DNA of 64,000 bases from Fremontodendron californicum (lineage: Eukaryota; Streptophyta; Magnoliopsida; Malvales; Malvaceae), in NCBI GenBank assembly GCA_030761205.1, contig JAULJL010000004.1:22231172-22295171 (forward strand), read 5' to 3'. Shown piece by piece: positions 21,298 through 34,299 of the stretch. Every line of letters begins with the position of its first letter. Position 1 is the first letter of the stretch. Made by a program: the position numbers and the translations under genes. Below the pieces are notes generated by a model. The model had not been told where the DNA came from. It did not search any database and saw nothing but the letters and a program-made list of their open reading frames with translations.

Positions 21298-24200
21298 TGT
21301 CGCAACCTAAAAAATAACAAGTCTCATCGCGAGACTTTATTATTCGTTAAGCGTGACATTAAAAAAAACGAGGAAAATTCGACTTAATCCCCTCAAAAAA
21401 TGAAGGTTCTTAAAATGACCTTGAAAAAGACATGGAGTCGCACCAATCTTTATTAGCTAGGTGTGATCGGCCACCTATTAAAACCGGCTTTATAAAATAT
21501 TTTAAAATTAATTAAAACATTTTTAAAACCAATTCAAGTCTGCGTTATAAACCAGAGAAAATCGAAGAATCGGGTTCGGGACTTGGTTACGTGCGGGGAA
21601 GGAAAGATTAGCACTCCCGCAACACCCGTATAAAATGGTACCTTATTAATCATGTGTTATCTCAAGTCTCGGTAAAAAGTCGGTTTTTAATTTAGTATTT
21701 CATGTTAATTCCCAATTTAAAGAAAAAATAACTCCATTTTTAATTAAAAATGATCCGGAATTTATTAATTCAAAATTTTCCTATATTCCCAGACACAATC
21801 GGCAAAATATAAAAAATTTATTTATTTGGAAAACTTTTCCAATCATTCTCGTTTTTTGAAAGAAAGATATTTCGTTATTAATGATAGTTGATGATATCCC
21901 TTCCAGCAAACCCGATAGAGAACTCATGAATTATTTTAACTCGGGAATATCTTTATTTTATTGAAAATCATTATCTTTTTCAAAATATTTTTAAAAATAT
22001 GAATATGTGTGACATAAATAAAATGACATAACAAAGTCTAGATAATATAATGCAACCTAAATGATATGATATAATTTAAATGACATAGCATATTCTAAAT
22101 GAAATGAAATATCCTAAGTAACATGATATATTCTAAATGAAATGAAATATCCTAAGTAACATGATATATTCTAAATGAAATGAAATATCCTAAGTAGCAT
22201 GATATATTCTAATGAAATGATATGATTTAAATGACATAGCAAATTTAAATGACATGGCATATTTTAAATAATTTAATCTATAAGACATGGAATATAATCT
22301 AAGTGACATGAAATGATATGAAACATAAAATAATGTTATCATGAAAAATAAAAATAATAATGCATGAACATAGTATATGCTAAATAATGTGACAAAGATA
22401 AATGACTAAATAAAAAGCATAGAATAGCATGAAATATTCAAAACCATATAACAAACAATATAACACCACAAAATAAATCAAAATAATAACAATATCATGT
22501 AAATTATCAAAAATACATATTATATAGTATGAATGAACATGGAAAATGCAATGCATGAAAATCTATTTTTTCTTTAATTAAGGAAATCCATATATCTAAA
22601 AAAGATATTCGGCTACTTAGGAAAATATATCAAATTAAATTTTCTAAAATCAAAATACTTTGTGATTGTTTGAAAACAATTTTGAAAATCTTGGATTAAA
22701 AATAAAACCCTAGCCAAACCCTTTTAAAATGACTCTAATTTCCTAAGTTTAAAATCTCGAACTTGACCACCTTTAACCCGAGGTTTATAAAATCAATTTT
22801 AAAGTTTAAAATAGTCTAAAAACCAAGCTAGGACAGTAGATAAAGTTCCTAACCTACCTCTCTAAATGCCTTAGCCAAATTCAACAATGGTTTTTCTTTT
22901 GAATTCAAATATGCCTCTACTGTCCAGTTTTAAATAACGATTTTTTAACTATTTTTAAAAATTCAAAAAAATCTAAAACAAATATTGGAGACTCAGAACA
23001 TGTAAAACTACATGAGAAAAAATTGTTTTAATTTTCTGATTAAAGATGACTTCCCATAAAAATCAGGAAAGTTCGAAAACTAGATGAAAAAACTGTTTTG
23101 CTGAAACACATTTTTTTGCCTTTGATAAAATCATTTAAAATTCAAACTAAAAATGTAGGAGACTCTCCTAAAGACCCACAAACAATATCTAATATTTTTA
23201 AAAGGTTAGACAAAAAATGGCTAAGTAAAAAAAATCACAAAGGTAGAATAATCAATTTGACAAACTCATTAATTTTCCACAAGTATGCTCAAGAGAGCAT
23301 TACTTTGAGCCATTGATTGGCCTAAGTCAATAATCATGTGGCATGACATGAGATGCATGATCATACAGAAAATTGAATGCATGAAATGCATGACTTAAAA
23401 CCTAGATGATGTGAGAAATGCATGGCAATACAAAATAACCTAATGCCTAGCATGAGTTTGCATGGCAATAAATGTGATCCTAACCTAGGTATGCATGAGA
23501 TGCATAATAATGCAAATGAGACTTAGACCTAAAGTGACATGAAATGCATGGAAATACAAAGTGACCTAAGACCTAAATAGCATGACAAATGCATGGCAAT
23601 ACCAATATGATTTAAGACCTTATATGCATGGGAATATGCAGGACAATACAAGGATGACCTAGACCTAACAAACTTGCATGGCAATAAATACAATCTTAAC
23701 CTAAGTATGCATGAGATGCAAAATAATGAAAATGAAACTTAGACCTAAAATGACATGAACTGCATGGCAATACAAAGTGACTTGAGACCTAATAGCATGA
23801 CAAATGCATGGTAATACCAATATAAATTTAAGACCTTATATGCATGGGAATATGCATGACAATACCAATATGATTCTAGACCTTAAATGTCATGAGAATG
23901 TATGAAAATGTCATGAACATATAGTGACCAATAAACCTAATACTAAAGCATGAACTAACAACAACTCAAACACAATTTCATGGCACAATAATGCAAAGAA
24001 ATGGTACCTAAACAAAATGCAAATGCACACACAAAGAAGAAACACATGCAAGGGCCGAATGGCCACTAAATGACCTAATGCAATCCTATCTAGCCAATAA
24101 CACAAACACATGGAAAACCAAATCAAAATCCACAATGTTATGGTATGAAATGAAAACCTATCCACTAGACAAAATGAAAATGCACACACAGCATGTTGAC

Positions 24201-26710
24201 CGAATAGCCCCCAAATCACATAGTATAATCCTAGCTAAACAATAACACAAACACATGGAAGCAATAAACTAGCAAACATGATAAACAATGCAAACATGTA
24301 TAAAAATCCATCATGGCTTAATTAACAACATGAATATAGCATGGGATATATGCATTAAGATCAATGGAAACATATTAAACAAGCAAACATGATAAAAATG
24401 CAAACATGCTCCAAAAATTTCATCATGACCGAATGGAACAATATGAATCTAGCATGGTATTGTCACAAACACATAACATGGTTAATAAACTACCAAAACC
24501 GAGCTAACCTACCACAAAACTCATGAATAAAAATCAAACACAAAATCATTTACCCAAAATAGCAACTATTCGGCCTTGATGAATTTTTGATGAAAACTTG
24601 TTGTTTATTATTTTTTTATTTAAAAAAAAAAAAACAAAATAGTAGCTCTTTAGAAACAAGTTTATTTCATAAAAAAGGAAAAATATCAATAAAAAAACAA
24701 GATCATATCAATAAAATATGAAAAATAACCATGAAAGAGCATAGCTACCTTGCTCTAGCTTTCCAAATCAAAAAGACACTAGCAAAAACCTTTATTTTCT
24801 TTCTCCTTTTTTTCTTCTCTCTTTTTCCTTTCTTTTTTCTCTCTTTTTCTCCTTAGCTATTGCATATTTGAAAGCCTCCAAGCTTATGAAAAAAACTGCT
24901 CAGCCCCCCTAATGCCTTTGGCCGAATGGCCTTCTAGAAGAAAGGTAGTTATTTTTTCCTCATCCAATGGCTATCATTCAAGATGCCTTCTATGTAAAAA
25001 TCCCACCATTGGATTAAAATCATCAGCCCTTAGATTTATGATGTCATAAAGATTTCATAAATAGGATCCCTCTCCAACCATTGGTCCATGTGTTGCAAAT
25101 TCAAACGCTTGATCACAAACAATAACTACCTTCATTTTCACTTTTGGCCCTTTGATGAAAAATCACAAAATATCTGCCCTCCATTGGGCCTTGGCTGGCT
25201 AACCCTTCATCTTCCAGCCCATGCTTCATTTTCTTAAAAGCAAGAAAAGGCCCTTTTCGGTTTTTTCGGTGAAATGACCTTTTTGACCCCGAACCTAAAT
25301 AAATAGCAAATGGACTCCAAATTCAAAATTTATTTTTTTAATACTTTCGAAATAACAAAAAATTGAATTTTGGAGGTTTTCAAAATTGTTCGAGCCCATT
25401 TGCTATTTGTTTTAGATTTTTTATTCGAAATTGCCCTTTTGTGCACCCGAACTTTTACCATTTTGTAAGCGAGCTCCAAATTCAGATTTTTCTTCACCAA
25501 TCTCTTCCAAATAATTTAAGAATGAGATATGCAAATTTTTAGAATTTTTGGAACTCATTTGCTCTTTTTTTGGGATTTATCTTTTTGAATTTCTACATAG
25601 TAGGCCCGAGATTTGGCCATTTTGCAAACGAACTCCGAATACAGATTTTCTTTTTCCACTCTCTTCAAAATAATTTAAGAATGAGATCTGCAAATTTTCA
25701 GAAATTTTGGAACTTGTTGGTTATTTTTCGGGATTTATCCTTTTGAATTTCTACATAATGGGCCCGAGATTTGGCCATTTTGCAAACGAACTCCGAATCC
25801 ATATTTTCTTTCTCCAATCTCTCCGAAATGATTCAGGAATGAGATCTGCAAATTTTGGTAATTTTTGGAGCTCGTTTGGTATTTTTTCGAATTTTCCAGT
25901 TTTGCCCTTTTGCCTCCGAAGCCTGGTTTTGCTCAAAACAAGTCCGATTTTAAGATTTTCTTTTTTTGGGCCTTTTTCATATAATGAATTGGAGTTGGTC
26001 CAAAAACGCCCAATTTTTACGATCAAATTCCCCTCCGATTTGATTTTTCCTTTTTTCACTGTCGGGAATTTCCTTATTTTTTTTTCGTTTTTCCTCCAAT
26101 CTGCTCTCTTCTCGGAATTTCTTCAAACTAAGCCTTGGGCTATCCTTGTTTAATCACTCCTCATCAGTTAGGGGCTTTCGGGCCATTTCTGCAATTTTTT
26201 CCAATTTCACCAAAATCTACTAAAAACCCTAATTCTCGGTTTTCTTCTGGGTTGACTTTTCCTTCAGTTTTTCTTCCAAGTGGCTTCTTTATTACCCATA
26301 GTCAGTGCTTATCTTTCATTTGGAACCTTCAATTTCGACCAATTTGATCGTTTAAGCACTTTTCTCCAAATTTCCCGAATTAGGGTTTCTTTTCTAGTGA
26401 ATTTCTATAACTCAACTTCCGAACTCCATATCTTTCAATGTAGATCTCGGATTATCAAAATTCTTTTACCATTTTTCAATTGAACTTCAAATCTTGATTT
26501 TGAAAGTGGGTTGACTTTTTTAGTAGTTGACTTTTTAGGGTTGACTTTTTTGGGTTTACTTTTTTAAGTTTAACTTTTTATGTCTGCTTTCTTAAACTAA
26601 GTCACGGAGTACCACCTGTAGGATGAAAAAAGTCTTTTTAAATTCTGAAACAACAATTTAGGAAGAAAACATACCTGTTTTAGTGGTTCAAACAAAATTA
26701 GGTTAATACA
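21298..26710 (-). repeat. 5' LTR of element B (5.4 kb)
   Basis: Plus-strand ends are TGTCGCAACC... and ...AGGTTAATACA, a TG...CA pair. Homologous to the other Tat/Ogre LTRs in the window but with its own middle section (23460-23900 repeats on tgcatggcaatac; about 24050-24480 with words such as gccgaatggc). Tracts of A and T lie at 24610-24640 and 24790-24850. The spurious short ORFs inside are not genes. Confidence 0.85.
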
Positions 26711-26763
26711 CAGTGTATTAGATAATTTCTCTTGTTTTAATGTTATTTGCATTTGTTCTTCAG

Positions 26764-28619
26764 AGGATGCATGGCAAGAAAACCAGTGAGGCTAATGAGG
26801 CTATACAGTAAGCCTTTATATATATATATATATATATATTTTCTGATTTTAAAGGTTACTTAGAAATAGCATGTTATTTTCAGAAATACAATTTTTGGGT
26901 AACTTTTAGAAATTACTATTGAATGAATATACTGTTGATAATGGGTTTTATGGGGAATGTCATAATTTCTCTCGCTGATTGAATGAAGCATTAATATAAA
27001 GTTCAATTTTGATGATTTTGAATTGCAAGATATGTTTTTTGAGGGTAATTTCTTGTCATCTGCATTTTCTTTCTGCTTCTTTGCTGTTATCTAAATTTTC
27101 TGGTTTCATTGTTGGCCTGGGACTCAAATATTAGATTTTTTACTTTCACTTCTGTTGCTTCATGAAGACAGAGGGATGCAGGAGAGAACCGCAATGCTAC
27201 ATCAAATACTGGAGCAGAAACGGATGAGGGAAAGGATCTTCAACCTGTTAAAGAAAATAATGCTGTACATTCACTGACTCCTGAACCTTATATAGATTCA
27301 TCAACTAGTCTGCGGATGAAGGATAAGCAAGATGGAAATAAAGGCTATTCCGATTTGCAAGGTGCATAAGACTATAACCAATTACTCAGCCAATATTATG
27401 AGGTTGAAGACAAGAGACAAAAGATTCTGCTGCAGCTTCAGCAATTTGGTAGCTGGAATTATCAAGGTTCTGCTGAGGGTTCTAGCGCAGCTGCACAATG
27501 GGGTACTTCTCTAGAATATCCATTTCCTACAAGTCAAGCTTCACACTCCACTGTCGTCTGTTCGTGTTGCCCATATGTATGCCAATCTTTGGTGACTCCA
27601 TGCATATCATATCCTTGTCGTTCTTTGGGTGGGACATGTGTTGGTAAAACTAACACTAAACCAAATGTTGCAATGGCTCATGGAAACTTACCGTCATGAA
27701 CGGTGACATTGTTAAAACAGCCATGGGAGCTGCAGAAAGGGCAATATCCTCCATGACAGCGAAAGCTTCTATTAATGCTAATGTAAATGAAGGTAAGTAT
27801 GCTTTTTCGAGTTATCGGGCTTTTATTTTACCTTGTCAAGCCTATTTTTGTGCCTGTGAATATATCATAGTCAAAACTGAACATGCTATGCCCATAAGTT
27901 TAGACCAATTTGATGATCATACTCTGCCTATATTGTTCTTTGATAAAAGTTTTATTTAGCACATTTATAATGTGCTTATTCAATTTGTCATAGATTTATA
28001 TCTGCATTGAATGCAGAGGACAAGGAGAAGAAAGATGGTGGAGGGGAAATGAATAAAAATACAAGCTGTGAAACTGATCTCACTGTACTTTTAAATGCGT
28101 GGTATTCTGCAGGCTTCTACACGGGAAAGTAAGCAATTCCTTTATGCCCCCTTCTCTCAAATGTTTTTTTTTTTTTTTCTAATGATTATGGTGAATGAGC
28201 ATCTGCAAAGATATATCTTTAATCCGATCCAGCCTTTTTTTTCAACTCTAGTGCTGATTTCGTGATCACGAGGATTGTCTTGATGGCTAGGGTGATAATT
28301 TGTTAAATGTTAATTGGCTAGAGTGTAAATCACTGAGTATGAGATATCCAGTCTAATGTGATCTCTAAGAGGCCTTAGTTAGGTTTATAGTTATATGCCT
28401 GTTGGATGTTTTGACTGTTTCTTTCATTTGAGTAATGCCTATATATCACCTTTCTTTGGACTGTATTTTTGTTAACTTTGCTTTAATGGGTGTTTGCAAG
28501 TGTGCCTTTAAAATTTATATATGAAATAATGAAGTTATATTGAACTCTCTAATCATGGAAGTTTGGCATTGAGATTCAGGCACCTTATGGAGCAGAGTAT
28601 TGATAAGAAAAGGCAGTGA
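26764..28619 (+). pseudogene. SMN: SMN (survival motor neuron)-like gene, 3' exons, disrupted
   Basis: SMN proteins assemble Sm-class snRNPs. Exons that can be traced: 26764-26807 (RMHGKKTSEANEAI), 27168-27792, 28018-about 28129, and about 28580-28619, with cag/GTAAG-type borders. The third exon encodes LTVLLNAWYSAGFYTGK, the Tyr/Gly-rich C-terminal oligomerisation box, and the last ends EQSIDKKRQ-stop. The second exon also carries NQLLSQYYEVEDKRQKILLQ and VKTAMGAAERAISSM, as I recall them from plant SMN-like proteins. Two lesions are seen: an in-frame TAA at 27367-27369 and a one-base frame change near 27700, before MNGDIVKTAMGAAE. Introns are retained, so it is not a processed copy. The 5' exons, including the Tudor domain, would lie beyond elements B and A. 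A mis-called intron could explain one lesion but hardly both. Confidence 0.62.
26815..26841. repeat. (TA)n microsatellite in SMN intron
   Basis: An uninterrupted TATATA run directly after the splice donor of the 26764-26807 exon. Confidence 0.9.
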
Positions 28620-29776
28620 TAGGCATTCTTCTTCAATGTGGAAGAGAGCTGTTACAAGTTTTGTTGATATAAACTAGCAATACCCGAGCTTCTCGGTGGG
28701 TATATTAATGTTCGATAATCATTTACGTGGATAGATGTTAGTAAAAGAAAAAAATAAAAAATAAAATAAAATAAAATAAAGATTTAAAAAAAAATGAAAG
28801 GATACATCTTTCCCTTCTTTGGATAATTAAAATGTGTTAGAAAAAGAAAAAAAATGAATGTTAGCTAAACTGTGAAAAAGAAAAGATAAATTATAATATA
28901 CATTTTCAATTGTATCATTCCTTTTTAATTAAAATAACAATAAAAATATTATAAATTAAATAATAAAAAATAAAAATAAAATAAATATTATATTATATTA
29001 AAAATTATGAATTTAATATAATAAAACAAAAACAAAATAATAATAATAATAATAAAATTTTATTATAATTTTTAATGTCAATTAGGTGAAGTATATAAGT
29101 TAAAAAATATTACTTGTAATTTGATAAATTTAGAAAGGATAATATGGAAATTTTATATTTAAACTTTCTTTTTACTTTCCCTTCTTTTTTCACCTATTTG
29201 GGATTTTGAAAAAATGAATATTTTAAGGAAAAGTGAGAGGAGCTCAACTTCCCTCACTTTTTTGTATTAATTTTTTTTTTATCCAAACAAGGAAAACCAA
29301 ATAAAGATTTCCTATTCTCCTTTACTTTCTTTTCCCTCCCCCTATCCCAATCTCAACATAGGCTTAGAAGATAAAGCAAGATTAATACATATTTATCTAA
29401 ATATCTTAAGATAAGCAAGACATTATTTGGGTTTTTCGTTGATTAAATGTTGGCCTTTTCTTAAAAGGCATTTAGTTGGAGTTGGGCTTGTTTTAAAGGC
29501 AATTTACATGTCTTAAAGGCATTTAGTCAGGCTTTTTTCTCAATTAATTGTTGTTGTTTAAAAGGATTTAGTGCTATATTTTATTTTTTGCACAAATTTT
29601 GTTGGGCTTTATTGATAAAAAAAGAAATAAATAAAAAAAAATCTATTATAATGAAAACTGAGTCTTGGGATTCAGTTGACATTTTTAAAAAAGTTTTTTT
29701 TTTTTTATTTGGTTTTGTTTGGTAATGAGATAAAAAGGTAATATAAGTTTAATGATTTGAAAAAAAAAAAAAAGAA
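28620..29776. other. AT-rich non-coding DNA downstream of SMN-like gene
   Basis: It begins with the probable 3' untranslated region (28620 to about 28740, including a small hairpin word ATACCCGAG...GGGTAT at 28679-28702). It then becomes very AT-rich with (ATAAA)n and (AAT)n-like stretches (28745-29060). Three related TTAAAGGCA-type words recur at 29465-29520. No gene or recognisable element seen. Confidence 0.5.
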
Positions 29777-30598
29777 TAATACACTAATTAACCCCTGTAT
29801 TATACCATTTTTTACGATTTTGTACCTAAAAAAAAAAATCACGATTAAGTACTGAGACTTTAATTTCCTCACACACGTTAGTCCAATGCCTAACGGTATG
29901 TTGACATGTGCATTTTTACCCAATAAAAACTTGACATGTTGTAATTTTGAAATGTCAACAATGGCACGTCAGCATTTAAAAAAATTATTTTTAATTAAAA
30001 AATAATATTTTTTGAAATTAAAATTTTTTAATTTTAAAAAATTTAATTTTTTATTTTTTGAATTTATTTTTAATTCACTTTTTAATTAAAAAATTAAAAA
30101 AATATTTCCTAAAATAAAAAAATTTAATTTTTTCAATTTAAAAAATAAAAAATAACAATTTAATTTTAATTTTTAAATTTTTTTAAATTTTACTTTTTTA
30201 AATTAAAAAAAATAAAATAAAAAATAATAAAAATAATATTTCCAGACATTATTTTTTTAATTAAAAAATAAATTTTTAAATTTTGTTTTGTAATTAAAAG
30301 TTTTAAAAGTAAAAACTAATAAAAATAATATTTCCAAAAATTAAATTTTTTATCTGAATTTAAGAAAATAAAAAATTAAAATTAAAATAATTCTTTTTTA
30401 AATGCTGACGGGGCATTATTGATTTGTCAAAGTTGCCACGTATCATATTTTTATTGGTAAAAAAATGACATGTTATCAAATCATTAAGCCATGGACTAAC
30501 GTAGATGACGGAAGTAAAGTTTGGATACCTAATCGTAATTTTTTTTTAAGTATCAAATCATGAAAATGGGTATACTTCGAGGGTCAATTTGTGCATTA
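29777..30598. mobile_element. Long terminal-inverted-repeat (fold-back/MITE-like) element I
   Basis: The first roughly 210 bp are an imperfect inverted repeat of the last roughly 210 bp: for example cacgttagtccaatgcc near 29873 pairs with the complement of catggactaacgta near 30490, and acgtcagcattt pairs with aaatgctgacgggg. The middle is almost pure A/T. It has no coding capacity, so it is non-autonomous. Ends are given to within a few bases and I could not settle a target-site duplication. Confidence 0.7.
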
Positions 30599-30600
30599 AC

Positions 30601-30975
30601 CCAAAAAAAGAAAGAAAGAGAGCTGTTGTGTCAAGAGGGAGAGAAGAGAAAAAAAGAGAGAAGGGGAGAGGAGAGAGAAGAGAGAAGAAGAAGAGAGATG
30701 GCAGAGGGGAGATAGGAAGGGTGACTGGCCGGCGAAGGTGGTTGGTGGAGAGGAGAAAATGGTGGAGGAGACGGAGAAAATAGAGGAAAGAGAAAGAAAG
30801 GAAAGAGAAAAAAATGAAGGAGGAGAGGAGGAGTCAAAGACGGACAAAGAGAGGATGACGAGGAGATCGAGTGGGTGACACGGCTACCTCGATGTGGCAA
30901 GCGACGGCTCAGGCAGCCGGTGGCAGGAGGAAGAAGAAGAAGAAGAAGAAGAAGAAGAAGAAGAAGAAGAAGAAA
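30601..30975. repeat. Purine-rich tract ending in a (GAA)n microsatellite
   Basis: About 370 bp with nearly all purines on the plus strand (GAGAGA, GGAGGA words), a 60-bp GC-richer island at 30850-30925, then (GAA)n at 30929-30974. It resembles the purine-rich half of the interiors of elements II and III. The long ORFs across it in several frames are low-complexity artefacts. Confidence 0.7.
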
Positions 30976-31952
30976 AAAATAATTGTAGTTTTATTTTTTT
31001 ATTAGTGTTGTTTTAATTTTTATAATTAAGAATAATAAAGGAAATATAGAAAGAAAATGGAAAAAATAGTTGTAGTTTTTTTTTTATTTTTATTATTGTT
31101 GTTTTAATTTTTGATAATTTATTATTTTTACAAAAATAATAAATATATATTTAGTACAAAAATTATATAATTATATATTTTTATGTATTAAAAATTTATT
31201 AATATTTTTATTATTCTCTTATTGATTTTTTTGGGAAAAATATGATTTAAAATAATTATAGTAGTTTATTTATTACTTTGTATTTATCAAATTAAATTTA
31301 AAAATATTAAAAAATATAAAGGTTTAGGAAAAAAGAAAATTTTAAAAAATTTATTTCACTTTATTTTCATTCATTAATAATTTTAATTTAAAATTATTTA
31401 TGTATATTTTAAAATATATATAACTCCCACGACTTATTTTTAGAGTAAGGCTCAAGCAGAAACGTCCAAACACCAAATTTATATGATGGCTCATGTTTTA
31501 AAATTCTTGGAATTTGATTTTAAATTTATACTTCTCTTTGTTTTGTAGAAATCAACATAAGGTCAAGTAATTTGAGTATTGAAAAATGGTAATTCATCAA
31601 TGAAAGACGAGGATTTTTCTTGGATCTCTTTATTTTTATAAATTCCTAAATCTTTTTTGTATTAAATATTTTTTAAAAGTAATTTAATTTAATTTAAGTA
31701 TCAAATATAATATAATATAATAGTAAAAGATTTGAGAATAATTTAATATATAATAATATTTTTCACTTGCTATAAACAAATTGTTGTAAAAAGAATGCAA
31801 TAAAAATTGTGTTTATCTAATATTAAATATGTGTTTCTTGAATAATAAATAATTTAAAAATGTATTTAAGAAAAAACGACAAAGCAAAAAAAATAATAAA
31901 TTGATGCTTTTATTTTTCACTGGTTCCTTAGTTGAACTTCCTATTTTTTCAA
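30976..31952. other. AT-rich non-coding DNA
   Basis: No ORF, repeat family or RNA gene recognised. Only the short stretch 31425-31620 has more balanced composition. Confidence 0.45.
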
Positions 31953-32663
31953 GGGATAATGTCAGATTTAATCCTTAAACTATAATAAATTGTGCAATGT
32001 GGTATATGTACTTTAAAAATGTATAATGTGATATCTATAGTAGCATTTCGTCTACTAATATAGTCCACTCCCTTAACACCGTTAACTCTCAACGATGACG
32101 TGGATAATTTTTTTACATGGCATTGCCACGTGTCATTTTTTAAAATAGAAAAATTAAAATTAAAAATAAAATTTTAAAATATATATAATTTTTCTTTCTT
32201 TCTTTCTTCATTTCTCTCTCGTCCCTCCTGATCTCCCTATTCTTAGTTGTTTCAGGCCGAATACGGCTAATCATTGGTCGGAAACGACTTGGCGTGATTA
32301 GAAACGACCTGAAATGGCATAACCATTTCAGGCCGATGACTGGCTGAATTTGGCTTGAAACAACTAAGAGTAGAAGAGATCGAGAGGAAAGAAAGAAAGA
32401 TAAAAAATTTTAAAAAATTATGACATGTAGCACTATCAAATAAGCAAATTTGATGGCTTAGTAAATGATGTGACATTTTTTGTTCACGTGTCATATTAGG
32501 ATTGATCAATTGTCACTTTAGCCTACATATTTAACTGTGTTAGAAAGTTGGTGTACATTAATAGATGGACTGAAACTTCAAGTATCACATTGTAAATTTT
32601 TAAATTACAAGTACTACATTACATAATTTACTATAGTTCACGGACTAGATATGATATTATCCC
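31953..32663. mobile_element. Fold-back element II (near-complete palindrome, about 711 bp)
   Basis: It starts GGGATAATGTCAGATTTAAT and ends with the complement pattern ATGATATTATCCC. The inverted arms extend nearly to the centre: outer arms (31953-32130 against 32490-32663), then CT-rich 32190-32225 against GA-rich 32375-32405, then gttgtttcaggccgaa (about 32246) against ttggcttgaaacaact (about 32349). A transcript would fold into a hairpin with arms of about 300 bp. No coding capacity. Confidence 0.75.
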
Positions 32664-32689
32664 TTCTTTCAATTCATTTAATATCACTT

Positions 32690-34010
32690 GCATTTTATCT
32701 TTTTTTTTTTTTAACAATTGTTGCATTTATTCATTGGTTTTCTTTAATTCTTTTTCTAATTGTATCATATGATGATTTCATTCAAATGGTAGAATGAGTA
32801 AATCTCACTCTTTAAGATTTGGCCTTTAGTTGATTTTTTATTCTTTCAAGGGATAATGTTACAAATGATTCTTGAAATTTATCAAAATTTTCAATGTGGT
32901 AATTCTACTTTAAAAATGTCTATTTTGTTTCTTAAAGTTTTATTTCATGTGCTATTTAATACCTGTCAGTAACACCATTAAATATTAGGTGACGTGGCTT
33001 TTGTATCCAATGAAAACTTGATACGTGGCACCACATAATCATGCCACGTGTATTAACAAAAATTATTATTTTAATTTAAAAAATAAAATAATATTTTCTT
33101 CTTCTTTTTTACTGTCTCTATCCCCCTTCCCTTTTCCTTCTTGATTCTCTCCTATTTTGGGTTTAGGATCGGGTTGAAACCAAGCCCGATCGGCCTGAAA
33201 CCAAGTCGGATCTAGTGTGAGTTTCGACCTATTTTCAGACCATTTTCAGCCTGGTTTCAAGTCGATTTGGCCTACCGATCTCGGGTTCGACCTCCATTGG
33301 CCAAACCCGACCGGTGTCTGCCCGAAAATAGTCTGAATCAGGCTGGAAGGGGGGAGGGAAGGGAGAGAAAGGAAGGAAGAAAGGAATTTTATTTAATTTT
33401 ATTTAATTTTTTAATAAATATTTTAAAAAAACCATTAAATACATTAATAAATAATTTAATTTAATTTCCTATTTTAATTTTTGTATTTTTTTAAAAATAA
33501 CTTTTCCTTTTTTAAAATATTTTTAAAAAATTTTAGATATTATAAATTTTTTAACAAGTAATTTTAAAATATAAAAAATAATTTTAGTTAAATAGTTTAA
33601 TTTTGTAATTTTTTTAAAATTTTTAAAAAATAAATATTAACTTTTGAAAATATAATTTTAATTTTTTTTTATATTTTTAATGTATTTTTTTACAAAATAG
33701 ATATTAATTTTTAAAAAATTAGGTGATACCACATGTTATCATCTAATTAGTCAATACCACATTATCATCTATATTTAACGGTGCTAAATCAATATACCAA
33801 CTTAATATACGGTTTGATAGTATAGATATTAAATTGACAAATTTGATAAATTTTAAAAGTTATTTATGATGCTAAAGCATTTTAATACCATCTGTTTTTT
33901 TATTTTTTTTTATTTTTTAATAATTGTTGCTTTTATTCATTAGATAATATGATGATTTCGTTAAAATGATAGAATGGGCAAATCTCGCTGTTTAAGATTT
34001 GCCCTCATTA
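32690..34010. repeat. Direct repeat flanking element III
   Basis: The segment at about 32695-32835 (with ttgttgcatttattcattgg and taaatctcactctttaagat) recurs at about 33905-34010 (ttgttgcttttattcattag, caaatctcgctgtttaagat). A weaker echo precedes element II at about 31900-31950. Together with the similarity of elements II and III this suggests tandem duplication of flank plus element rather than independent insertions. Confidence 0.55.
32850..33875. mobile_element. Fold-back element III, related to element II
   Basis: It starts GGGATAATGTTACAAATGAT like element II, and its last 150 bp (33720-33875) are an imperfect inverted repeat of the first 150. The interior again has a pyrimidine-rich arm (33095-33150), a GC-richer core with gaaaccaagcccgatcggcc words (33170-33330), and a purine-rich arm (33340-33385). 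It is more degenerate than II. The right end is approximate. Confidence 0.6.
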
Positions 34011-34299
34011 ATTGTCGTATCTTAAAAGAATAAAATTTACTGTATCTATAAACGGTGGGAAAAAGATTTTGTCGTATCTTTAATTTTGATTTTTGTTTTT
34101 TCAGATTTAAAGCCAACAACAAGAAACAAATCGGTAGCATTAGGTGGGAACCTGCTTTTGTGAACAAATTCAGCTATTACTGTAAATTTATACAGCTCTA
34201 ATCACAATGGCAAACATGCCTCAAAAATTAAGGATTTACCTGTCTCCTTGTTCAATATCCCTAACAAATTCGAGATTTCCAAGCTGAATATTGTCAACA

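Larger units (their letters stand above)
16572..26710 (-). mobile_element. Element B: Tat/Ogre-type Ty3-gypsy retrotransposon, 5' part
   Basis: Minus-strand order: 5' LTR (26710-21298), PBS, leader, ORF1 (20365-18620), spacer, gag (18068-16572), where it is interrupted by element A. Its pol and 3' LTR must lie left of A, outside the window. The outer LTR end (AGGTTAATACA at 26710) abuts an intron of the SMN-like gene. All coding parts carry stops and frameshifts, so this is a dead copy. Confidence 0.8.

Noticed and set aside
30589..30900. Arg/Glu-rich and Ser/Phe-rich ORFs on both strands
   Set aside because: They fall in a purine-rich low-complexity tract and are open only because of its base composition.
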